Assembly (NCBI GenBank): GCA_964353455.1
Contig: CAYGWP010000601.1
Location: 1 to 8,707 of the forward strand
From: CAYGWP01 sp964353455
GTDB taxonomy: Bacteria; Planctomycetota; Phycisphaerae; FEN-1346
DNA: 8,707 nt
Direction: 5' to 3'
Positions 1-6,232 of this stretch are shown piece by piece; position 1 is the stretch's first letter; every line of letters starts with the position of its first letter. Both the position numbers and the translations under genes were made by a program. A model generated the notes under the pieces. The model ran no database searches. It saw only the letters and a list, made by a program, of their open reading frames with translations, and was not told where the DNA came from.

Positions 1-2
1 AC

Positions 3-1085
3 GGCACGTGGAGCGAGCACCGGCAGATTGCCGGCGCAGGTCAGCAGCGCCGCGTGGACCTGCTGAGGCAATACGCCGGACTCGACTTCGATCCGGAGGT
101 TTATCCGTCGATGCCGGCCGTGGCGGTTGTGCCGGTAGCGCCGCAGCCGCTGCCTCCCCCTGCGGCGGCCATCACGATCCCCGGCTGGCCGTTCGGTCCC
201 GAAGAGGCCGCGCGGCGGCAGTCGGGCACCCTGCGGCCGGTCGGCACTCAGGCGCAGAAGCCCGAGACGGCGATCGATTTGGGCGGCGGCGTGAAACTGG
301 AACTCGTCCTCATTCCGGCGGGAGAGTTCGTCATGGGCGACCCCGCGGGCTGGGCCGACGAGGCGCCGCAGACCCGCATCCGCATCGACCGCCCGTTCTG
401 GATGGGGCGGTTCGAAATCACGAACGACCAGTTCGCCATATTCGACCCGACGCACGACAGCGGCTTCATCAGCGTGTTCAACAAGGACCAGAGCAACCGT
501 GGCGAGATAGCCAACCGTCCGCGGCAGCCGGTCATCCGCATCTCGTGGCAGCAGGCGATGGAGTTCTGCCGCTGGCTCTCGGCCAAGACCGGCCGCAAGT
601 TCATCCTTCCGACCGAGGCCCAGTGGGAATACGCCTGCCGCGCGGGCGCGGCCACGCCGCTCTTCTTCGGCCCGACGAGCGCCGACTTCGGCAGGTTCGC
701 CAACCTGGCCGATGAACGCGTAAACAACCTCTGCCGCGGCAACTCGCCGCGCTGGATTCCCAGCATCCGCAACTCTAGCGACGGCGCGATCGTCACCGAA
801 AACGTCGGCAAGTACCAGGCCAACGCATGGGGCCTCTTTGATATGCACGGAAACGTAGGGGAGTGGACCCTCAGCACGTACAGGCCGTATCCATACAACG
901 CCGCCGACGGCCGCGATGCCGGCGGCCCCGACGGCCGCAAGGTGGTGCGCGGCGGATCGTTCTACGACCGTCCGGAGCGTGCCCGGTCGGCGTTCCGCCT
1001 GAGTTATCCGCCGTGGGAGCGGGTCTTCAACGTCGGGTTCCGCGTCGTCTCGGAGGCCGAGGCCGGCCCACTGGCGATGAAATAG
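3..1085 (+). CDS. FGE-sulfatase (SUMF1/EgtB/PvdO-like) domain protein, 5'-truncated by the window edge
   Basis: The frame is open to the left edge without a stop, so this is most likely the C-terminal part of a longer protein. A GTG at 54 is the first possible internal start, but it has no convincing ribosome site and the residues before it read smoothly into it. Numbering from that GTG, residues 20-60 are a proline/alanine-rich linker. Residues 80-331 are an FGE-sulfatase domain: LVLIPAGEFVMGD (84-96), RFEITNDQF (119-127), LPTEAQWEYACRAG (185-198), FDMHGNVGEW (262-271), VVRGGSF (297-303) and the final NVGFRVV (326-332). In true formylglycine-generating enzymes two copper-binding cysteines follow the GGS motif. 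Here that stretch reads GGSFYDRPERARSAFRLS and has none, so sulfatase-activating catalysis is unlikely. The usual tryptophan of HGNVWEW is glycine. The domain more likely acts as a binding or structural module. Domain assignment is sure; function and true start are not. Confidence 0.85.
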   Translation, partial: GTWSEHRQIAGAGQQRRVDLLRQYAGLDFDPEVYPSMPAVAVVPVAPQPLPPPAAAITIPGWPFGPEEAARRQSGTLRPVGTQAQKPETAIDLGGGVKLELVLIPAGEFVMGDPAGWADEAPQTRIRIDRPFWMGRFEITNDQFAIFDPTHDSGFISVFNKDQSNRGEIANRPRQPVIRISWQQAMEFCRWLSAKTGRKFILPTEAQWEYACRAGAATPLFFGPTSADFGRFANLADERVNNLCRGNSPRWIPSIRNSSDGAIVTENVGKYQANAWGLFDMHGNVGEWTLSTYRPYPYNAADGRDAGGPDGRKVVRGGSFYDRPERARSAFRLSYPPWERVFNVGFRVVSEAEAGPLAMK

Positions 1086-1152
1086 CCGTTGGCCATGCAG
1101 TGCACTTTGCGTTATGCCACCGGGTGTGTTTGGGCCGGATGAGTCCGATCAT

Positions 1153-1178
1153 GTAGGCCGGGGCGCGCCCCGGCCTAC
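1153..1178. repeat. Perfect 26-bp GC-rich palindrome (REP-like or hairpin) between genes
   Basis: Both halves match exactly: GTAGGCCGGGGCG followed at once by its reverse complement. It lies 67 bp after the stop of the FGE-domain gene and 25 bp before the next start. Short outer arms GAGTC (1141-1145) and GACTC (1181-1185) are also complementary, separated from the core by 7 and 2 bases. No T-tract follows, so it is not a classical intrinsic terminator, although a transcript would fold strongly and could end or protect the upstream mRNA. The GTAGG...CCTAC ends resemble those of dispersed REP-type palindromes found between genes in many bacteria. Whether it is repeated in this genome cannot be seen here. 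Confidence 0.7.
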
Positions 1179-1194
1179 GCGACTCCTATTGCAT

Positions 1195-1198
1195 GAGG
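1195..1198 (+). promoter_or_regulatory. Ribosome binding site deciding the start at 1204
   Basis: GAGG lies 5 bases upstream of the ATG at 1204. It supports that start over the in-frame ATG at 1114, whose extra 30 codons would run through the 26-bp palindrome and push the signal peptide inside the protein. Confidence 0.5.
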
Positions 1199-1203
1199 CC
1201 GAT

Positions 1204-2616
1204 ATGACGTGCAGTTCGCTGAGGCTCATGGGTCTAGCGCTGGTGCTGGTTGCCGTCCAGTGTGCGGCGGCGCTGGCCATCGACCCGCGCATCCCGAACT
1301 ACGAATTCAAGTACAGCCTGTATCCTCCGGGCGAGTTCAGCCCCAAGCGGTCGCAGGCCATCCTGCGGGCCGACCCGAAGAAGCCCAAGGCGTTCCCCAT
1401 CATCGGAAAGGACGGCAAGTTCGTCGATTTCGCGCAGTGGTATTATGCCATCGGCAGCGACCCGGAGAACTTCAAGAAGTGGTGGAACGGGTACTTCTCG
1501 GACGACAAGGTCTGGAAACCCAGCAAGTCGCCGGTGTACGAAGGGACAACGCCGTCGAACCAGGGCCACCGCATCATCGCGTGGCTCGGCACCTTCAAGC
1601 GGCTCGTGGATAGCGGCCCGGAGATCGACCCGGCCGTCAAGCAGGCGCTCGTGAACGAGGAGTGGAAGCGCGCGGCCGAGAAGACGGTCATAAGCACCAT
1701 TAACCCCGCGGGGATGCTCGAGTACCGCGGCAACAAGGCCGACATGGCCTGCGTGTTCCACTTCCTCCGCACCAAGTTCGGCGCAATCGGACTTAAGGTT
1801 GACAATATCTATACTATTGAGCGTGCCCAGGACCTGGTCGTCTCGGTCCTCACGCTGCCGTGGATCATCTGTGCCGAGGACCGCTACCTCGACCCGCCCA
1901 GCGCCGACTACCTTGAGGGCATCGGCAAGCAGTACGGCGGCACGGAGTCCGACATCCGCATCGTCAAGGACGGCCGCATCCTTTACACCGGCGGCCTCTT
2001 CATCGGCTGGCGCAACCAGCCGTCGCTCCACGGGACGTGGGACGGACTCTCCATCATCAACTCCCTCTTCCGCTATCACCGGGAGAGCGACCCGAACAGC
2101 CCCAACTCCATCTTCTACAAGTGGAACAAACTGCCCGAGTCCGAGAAGGCCATAGCCAAGAAGGCCATTATCCTCTGCTCCCGCCGCCTCTGGCTCGACT
2201 GGGCCGAGAACAAGGGACGCACCTGGTGCTGGGTCCGCGACGGCAAGGCCACCGATGATGACTCCAAGCCCTCCGAGGCCCCGTACCTGCCGGCCTACGA
2301 CGGCTACGGCGACAACCAGGTCGGCTGGGCCAAGATGGCCTGGGACGAAATGTTCGGCGAGCCGATGCGGAACACCAACGACGGCGCCCAGGCACTGCTG
2401 GCCATCGCACACGGAACGATCCACAGGAACCTGAAGACGCCCATCGGCCAACAGGTGCCGTACCGTTACGACTTCGACCCCGAGGTCCAGAAGAAACGCC
2501 TCGAGGAAGACAGGAAGCGGCTGGGTATCACCGACGGCGCGGCCCCGGCCGCAATCGACGAGACGCCGAAACTCAACCCGAACAAGGAGCGGCCGGGCGC
2601 AACCAGCGACAAGTAG
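1204..2616 (+). CDS. Secreted protein of unknown family
   Basis: The protein has 470 residues and I recognise no family. Residues 1-25 form a signal peptide with a hydrophobic core (GLALVLVAVQCAAALA), probably cut just before IDPRIPNYEF, so it is exported. A cysteine at 20 exists but does not make a clear lipobox. The mature part is rich in aromatic residues (FAQWYYAI 76-83, FKKWWNGYF 90-98, RLWLDWAENKGRTWCWV 328-344) and appears mostly helical, with long amphipathic stretches around 120-240 and 310-400. Residues 426-442 are a charged helix that may be a short coiled coil, followed by a disordered proline/lysine tail. Aromatic clusters of this kind are common in carbohydrate-binding or carbohydrate-cutting proteins, but no catalytic motif can be named. 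It is the first gene of a close-packed run; the next begins 37 bp on. Start chosen from the signal peptide and the GAGG at 1195. Coding status is sure; function unknown. Confidence 0.85.
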   Translation: MTCSSLRLMGLALVLVAVQCAAALAIDPRIPNYEFKYSLYPPGEFSPKRSQAILRADPKKPKAFPIIGKDGKFVDFAQWYYAIGSDPENFKKWWNGYFSDDKVWKPSKSPVYEGTTPSNQGHRIIAWLGTFKRLVDSGPEIDPAVKQALVNEEWKRAAEKTVISTINPAGMLEYRGNKADMACVFHFLRTKFGAIGLKVDNIYTIERAQDLVVSVLTLPWIICAEDRYLDPPSADYLEGIGKQYGGTESDIRIVKDGRILYTGGLFIGWRNQPSLHGTWDGLSIINSLFRYHRESDPNSPNSIFYKWNKLPESEKAIAKKAIILCSRRLWLDWAENKGRTWCWVRDGKATDDDSKPSEAPYLPAYDGYGDNQVGWAKMAWDEMFGEPMRNTNDGAQALLAIAHGTIHRNLKTPIGQQVPYRYDFDPEVQKKRLEEDRKRLGITDGAAPAAIDETPKLNPNKERPGATSDK

Positions 2617-2638
2617 GCCCCTGCGAAAAGATTCTCTC

Positions 2639-2643
2639 GGAGG
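2639..2643 (+). promoter_or_regulatory. Strong ribosome binding site of the SGNH hydrolase gene
   Basis: GGAGG stands 10 bases before the ATG at 2654, in the 37-base junction after the preceding stop. No hairpin or promoter is visible in this short junction, which fits cotranscription. Confidence 0.55.
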
Positions 2644-2653
2644 AAAACCATCA

Positions 2654-3946
2654 ATGACCCATCGCCGCACACTTCTGGCGCTGCCCGTCCTGGCGATGAT
2701 AGCCGCTGCCGCGCTGGCCGCCGACGCAAACGCACCCATCAACCTGGCGGACTATAAGCCCCCCATCTGCGTCGCCTGCATCGGCGACAGCATCACCGAG
2801 GGCGTCGGCGCGCCCGGCGGCTGGGCCTGGGCCGACCAACTCGACCGCATGCTCGATGACAAGTGGGACGCCCGCAACTTCGGCAAGAGTTACGCACAGG
2901 CCCTTAAGAGCGCCCGCCGCCCGTACTGGGGATTCCCGGAGTTCAAGACCTCCCGCGCGTTCTGCCCGGATGTGGTTGTGATCGTGCTCGGCACGAACGA
3001 TGCCGCCGCCGTCGCCAAGGAGAGCCAGGGGAAGGAGTTCGCCCGCGATTACCGCGACCTCGTGTCGGAGTACCAGAAACTTCCCAGCAAGCCCCGCATC
3101 TTCCTGTGCACGCCCCCGTGGGCCGCCGGGGCCGAGCGCGAGGCCAACTATAAGCCCGTCATCGAGACCATCGGCGAGATCGCAAAGGACATGGGCTGCG
3201 GCATGCTGGACCTCTACGCGCCGCTGGCGGGAAAGAAACCGCTGTTCCCCGACGGCCTGCATCCGAACACCGAGGGCGCCACCGTCATCGCCGCCACGGT
3301 GTACAAGGCCCTCACGGGCAAGGCGTGGGAGGGCGAGGTCCCCGGTCCGCTTGCGGCCAAGAAGCCGAAGCCGGTCGTCGTGACGGTCGAAAACCCCGGC
3401 GACCTGACGTACGCCGAGGCCTTCGCGCTGGTTGCGTCGGGGGCGCGGATGACGGCGGAGCAACTTGCCCCCATCGGCAGGAAGTATGCCGAGGAGGCGC
3501 CCGCCGTCGAGGTCAAGGTCCTCCAGATGGCGGCCGAGTTCCAGCAGTACGATAGCCTGCGCATGAAGTTCAAGCACACCACGATCGAGGCCGAGAAACC
3601 CCTCTACGGCGAGTACAAGGGCAAGGCCGCCGAAAAGAAAAAGGAACTCGAGAAGTACAAGCGCGAAAAGATTGACGAACTCATCTCAATGATTCCGACC
3701 GAAGCCAAGGCCGGGTTCGGCGCCGCCAGACTCGGCAAGTACATCTTCGACCGACTGGCGCCCATCGCCTCGACCCTGACGGCCGAGCAGCGGCAGAAAA
3801 TACGCGACCTCTGCGCCTCCAGGGGCGAGGCCTACGCCAGGATCAACAACACGCCCGAACGCAGCGTCGAGGACGTTGAGGCATACAAGGTGGTTTATCA
3901 GCAGATCCTCGACCCGGACCAGAAGCGCCGAGTGGAGCCGCGGTAG
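2654..3946 (+). CDS. Secreted SGNH/GDSL-family hydrolase with helical C-terminal extension
   Basis: The 430-residue protein starts with a signal peptide (1-23, ending in ALAA), so it acts outside the cytoplasm. Residues 36-222 form an SGNH hydrolase domain with all the usual blocks: block I CIGDSITEG (42-50, nucleophile Ser46), a block II glycine in NFGKSY (Gly77), block III GTND (113-116, oxyanion Asn115) and block V DGLHPN (200-205, Asp200 and His203). The family comprises serine esterases and lipases, including carbohydrate acetyl-esterases; the substrate here is unknown. Residues 241-430 are an extra, highly charged helical region with a lysine/glutamate stretch (about 318-345) and a LTAEQRQKI motif (375-383) that recalls the LTxxQ motif of Spy/CpxP-like proteins. 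That resemblance is only a motif-level impression. The stop shares a base with the next gene's GTG, which suggests translational coupling. The hydrolase call is secure; deacetylation of a polysaccharide is inference from context. Confidence 0.9.
   Translation: MTHRRTLLALPVLAMIAAAALAADANAPINLADYKPPICVACIGDSITEGVGAPGGWAWADQLDRMLDDKWDARNFGKSYAQALKSARRPYWGFPEFKTSRAFCPDVVVIVLGTNDAAAVAKESQGKEFARDYRDLVSEYQKLPSKPRIFLCTPPWAAGAEREANYKPVIETIGEIAKDMGCGMLDLYAPLAGKKPLFPDGLHPNTEGATVIAATVYKALTGKAWEGEVPGPLAAKKPKPVVVTVENPGDLTYAEAFALVASGARMTAEQLAPIGRKYAEEAPAVEVKVLQMAAEFQQYDSLRMKFKHTTIEAEKPLYGEYKGKAAEKKKELEKYKREKIDELISMIPTEAKAGFGAARLGKYIFDRLAPIASTLTAEQRQKIRDLCASRGEAYARINNTPERSVEDVEAYKVVYQQILDPDQKRRVEPR
3934..3937 (+). 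promoter_or_regulatory. Ribosome binding site supporting the overlapping GTG start at 3946
   Basis: GGAG lies inside the end of the SGNH hydrolase gene, 8 bases before the GTG at 3946. The alternative ATG at 3961 has only a weak GAG at 3948-3950. Confidence 0.4.
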
Positions 3947-5412
3947 TGAGAAACCGTGCCATGAAGCGCGTGCGATGGCTGGTTCTGTGCGGCGCTGCGG
4001 CCGCGGCGTTCCTCCTGGCGGCCCGCGCGGCGCCGGCGGCCGATGCCCCGGGCGCAACCGCCCTCGACCACCTGAAGATCGCCATGGACTTCGCCGATTG
4101 CATGATCAAGTACGGCCGCGACCGGTACGGCAAGGTCCAGAGCCCGCTCTTCGCGAACTCGCTCACGCGCGAGCGCGAACCGAAAATCACCCCGTATCCG
4201 CTTTTCGCCGAGCCGAACCGCACAGCCGATTACATGACCACGCCCTTCAGGATGTTCAACTTCAACGCCTGCACCAACTATCCGCCCGGCCTGGGCGCCG
4301 AGGGGCCGCACAAGGTCACCGTCTATGGCTGCGACCCGTACGAGGACCGCGAACTGTACGAGATGCTATTCGACCTGACGCGCATCACGGGCATCCCCGT
4401 CTATCGCGCGGAAGCCGAGAAGGCCCTCCAGTGGTGGTTCCGCAACACGCAGGGGCCGGCCGGGCTGTATCCGTGGGGCGAGCACCTGGGCTGGGACTTC
4501 CAGTACGATTGCCCGACCTACTTCGACGGCCCATCGCAATATCTCTATGCGGCGTGCTACCACGAGATCAAGGACAACGTGCCGTTCCTCGACATTCTCG
4601 CCCGGATCCCGGCCGCAAGGGCCGGCGACCCGACGCCCCTTGAGCGGTACGCCCTGGGTATCTGGAACGCGCATTTCTGGGACAAGGACCGGGCGTACTA
4701 CTGCCGCCACGGCGACTACACCGGCAAGGACGACCGCAAGGGGAGCGATCCCGCCTTGGCGGGCCACCTGGGCGCGTACCTGCGGGTCTGGGCGGCGGCG
4801 TACCTGGCTTCCGAGCGCCCCGACTTCAAGAAGCAGATGGAGGGGGTGTTCGGCAACGTTCTCGATATGGCCATATCTCGGTCCGAGAAGTACGGATTCT
4901 TCCCGTTCACCTTTGCGCCGGAACTTGCGGGCAACGACCCGGGCAAACAGGTGCCGGAGGAGTCTGTGCGCCTGTCGCGCCACGCCGCGGAGGTGGCCGA
5001 TCAACTCGCGCAGGCCGCCCCGCAGATCGCGGCCCGCCTGCGGCGGCTGTCGGAGGTCTGCGGCGGGCCGCAGAAGTCGTCAGCGCCGCCGATCGCCGCC
5101 CCCGCCCCCGCGGGGCGGGCGGCTAACCTGCCGAAGCAGCGGTTCTCAGGCCAGTACGCCGACGAGATCATCCGTTGGGTGAAGGCCTACCGCCAGTACG
5201 GAAACGTGGCCTACCTGGAGGCCGCCCAGACCATGGCACGGGGCGCATACGGCGACTTCTGCGACGACACCTGCCCGCTGCCGAAGGCCCTCGCGCGCGG
5301 CACGCCCCTCGCGACGGCTGCCGGCGACCCGTTTCCGGATTTCTACTTCCGCGGCGCCAAACTCATGCACGCATTTGCCTTGCTCGGCGAGGCCATGCTG
5401 AAGAAGGGGTGA
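3946..5412 (+). CDS. Secreted, probably all-helical (toroid-like) protein, possible polysaccharide lyase or hydrolase
   Basis: This 488-residue protein starts at a GTG whose first base is the last base of the upstream stop; ATG 3961 (residue 6) is a possible start, and both keep the signal peptide (about 7-32, ending near AAPAADA). The mature protein alternates amphipathic helices with conserved-looking aromatic loops: DRYGKVQSPLF (59-69), DLTRITG (143-149) followed by a helix ending in QWWFRNTQGPAGLYPWGEHLGWDF (162-185), AAYLASERPDF (284-293), and a C-terminal helix pair (403-435, 469-487). This layout, with 'YGRDRYG..SPLF' and 'GLYPWGEHLGWDF', suggests an (alpha/alpha) toroid of the kind found in several polysaccharide lyases and hydrolases. 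That is inference; no catalytic residues can be assigned, though His180, Asp184, Tyr187 and His206 are candidates. Residues 372-398 form a proline/alanine linker that may split it into two parts. The next start is 6 bases downstream, so it is very likely cotranscribed. Confidence 0.8.
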   Translation: MRNRAMKRVRWLVLCGAAAAAFLLAARAAPAADAPGATALDHLKIAMDFADCMIKYGRDRYGKVQSPLFANSLTREREPKITPYPLFAEPNRTADYMTTPFRMFNFNACTNYPPGLGAEGPHKVTVYGCDPYEDRELYEMLFDLTRITGIPVYRAEAEKALQWWFRNTQGPAGLYPWGEHLGWDFQYDCPTYFDGPSQYLYAACYHEIKDNVPFLDILARIPAARAGDPTPLERYALGIWNAHFWDKDRAYYCRHGDYTGKDDRKGSDPALAGHLGAYLRVWAAAYLASERPDFKKQMEGVFGNVLDMAISRSEKYGFFPFTFAPELAGNDPGKQVPEESVRLSRHAAEVADQLAQAAPQIAARLRRLSEVCGGPQKSSAPPIAAPAPAGRAANLPKQRFSGQYADEIIRWVKAYRQYGNVAYLEAAQTMARGAYGDFCDDTCPLPKALARGTPLATAAGDPFPDFYFRGAKLMHAFALLGEAMLKKG

Positions 5413-5418
5413 CGGCGC

Positions 5419-6171
5419 GTGATCCGCCCGGGGCTGACCTCTGTGACGTTCCGCCGCCTCGCGCCCGAGGAGATTGTCCGCTGGGCGGCCGAGGCCCGAG
5501 TTGCGGGCATCGAGTGGGGCGGCGACATCCATGTCCCGCCCGGCGACCTTGCGGCCGCGCGGCGTGCGGCGGACCTCACGCGCTCTGCGGGTCTTGTGGT
5601 CGCGTCCTACGGCTCGTATTACCGCCTGGGGCAGGAACCGCCGAACCTCTTCGCGCGGGTGCTGGAGACGGCGCTATCGCTCGGTGCGCCGATCATCCGC
5701 GTCTGGGCCGGCCGCATGGCGTCCGACAAGGCCGATGCGGCGTTCCGCGGGCTCGTGGCCGAAGACGGCCGCCGCCTCTCCGAGATGGCCGGCGAGAAGG
5801 GACTCCGCATCGCCACCGAGTGGCACGGCAATACCCTTACGGACACGGCGGCGTCGGCAACCGCGCTCTTCGATGCGGTCGGCCACCCTGCATTTCGCAC
5901 CTACTGGCAGCCGCGCTCCAACCTTCCGCCCGACGCCTGCCTGCGTGACCTCCAGGCCGCGCTGCCGCGCCTCGCGGGCCTTCACGTGTTCCACTGGTCG
6001 CCGGAGGGCAGGTTGCCCCTGGCCGCGGGGGAGGCTGCGTGGAAACGGTACCTGGCGGCGGCGGCCGGGGCGGGCGATATGTTCGCCCACCTTGAGTTCG
6101 TCATCGGCGACGAACCGCGGCAGATGGTCCGCGACGCTGCGGCCTTGCGTGCGTGGCTCGATGCAATATAA
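5419..6171 (+). CDS. Sugar phosphate isomerase/epimerase-like TIM-barrel protein (AP endonuclease 2 superfamily)
   Basis: The protein has 250 residues, close to the usual length of this xylose-isomerase-like TIM-barrel family, and no signal peptide, so it should act in the cytosol. Seen in order: strand 1 GLTSVTF (5-11), GIEWGGDIHV (30-39, Glu32), LVVASYGSYY (59-68), APIIRVWAG (90-98), LRIATEWHGNTLTD (129-142, Glu134), RTYWQP (160-165), LAGLHVFHW (185-193, His189/His192) and AHLEFV (223-228, Glu226). In related epimerases four metal ligands follow the order Glu, Asp, His, Glu. Here the second position appears to be Gln164, which may weaken or change metal binding. Start is GTG 5419 with AAGGGG at 5404-5409; it begins 6 bases after the preceding stop. 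As the only cytosolic enzyme in the run it could process a sugar released by its secreted neighbours (inference). Family is secure; reaction and substrate are unknown. Confidence 0.85.
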   Translation: MIRPGLTSVTFRRLAPEEIVRWAAEARVAGIEWGGDIHVPPGDLAAARRAADLTRSAGLVVASYGSYYRLGQEPPNLFARVLETALSLGAPIIRVWAGRMASDKADAAFRGLVAEDGRRLSEMAGEKGLRIATEWHGNTLTDTAASATALFDAVGHPAFRTYWQPRSNLPPDACLRDLQAALPRLAGLHVFHWSPEGRLPLAAGEAAWKRYLAAAAGAGDMFAHLEFVIGDEPRQMVRDAAALRAWLDAI

Positions 6172-6220
6172 TCCGAGCATCCGGTTCAGCATCCGCAGGA
6201 TGACGGAGTGGTTACTGCGA

Positions 6221-6226
6221 GGGAGG
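6221..6226 (+). promoter_or_regulatory. Ribosome binding site deciding the GTG start at 6233
   Basis: GGGAGG sits 6 bases before GTG 6233 and is the best Shine-Dalgarno match in this junction. The in-frame ATG at 6200 has only an AGG immediately against it, and starting there would add 11 arginine-rich residues before the signal peptide. Confidence 0.55.
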
Positions 6227-6232
6227 CTGCGC

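Noticed and set aside
8..715. 235-codon + strand open frame overlapping the FGE-domain gene
   Set aside because: It is an alternate-frame shadow of the FGE-domain gene, Arg/Gly/Ala-rich and without a motif.
1088..1116. Possible -35/-10 promoter (TTGGCC ... GTTATG, 16-base spacing) before the operon
   Set aside because: The match to a sigma-70 consensus is too weak to claim; it lies upstream of the palindrome and could be chance.
1114..1203. 30-codon N-terminal extension of the first operon gene
   Set aside because: It reads through the 26-bp palindrome and would bury the signal peptide. GAGG at 1195 supports ATG 1204.
1234..2742. 502-codon open frame on the minus strand
   Set aside because: It lies opposite the whole secreted-protein gene, is rich in Val/Ala/Arg/Leu/Asp repeats without motifs, and runs into the SGNH signal peptide. 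This is a typical GC-rich antisense shadow.
2651..3577. 308-codon minus-strand open frame
   Set aside because: It is antisense to an SGNH gene with complete catalytic blocks; its composition is shadow-like and it has no ribosome site or motif.
6176..6202. Direct repeat AGCATCCG (6176-6183, 6188-6195) and small CATCC-GCA-GGATG hairpin
   Set aside because: Eight-base repeats and a 5-bp stem in a 61-base junction are within chance and have no clear role.
5474..6232. Long N-terminal extension of the beta-rich protein
   Set aside because: It overlaps the TIM-barrel gene in another frame and is almost all Arg/Ser/Ala/Pro. The signal peptide and GGGAGG place the start at 6233.
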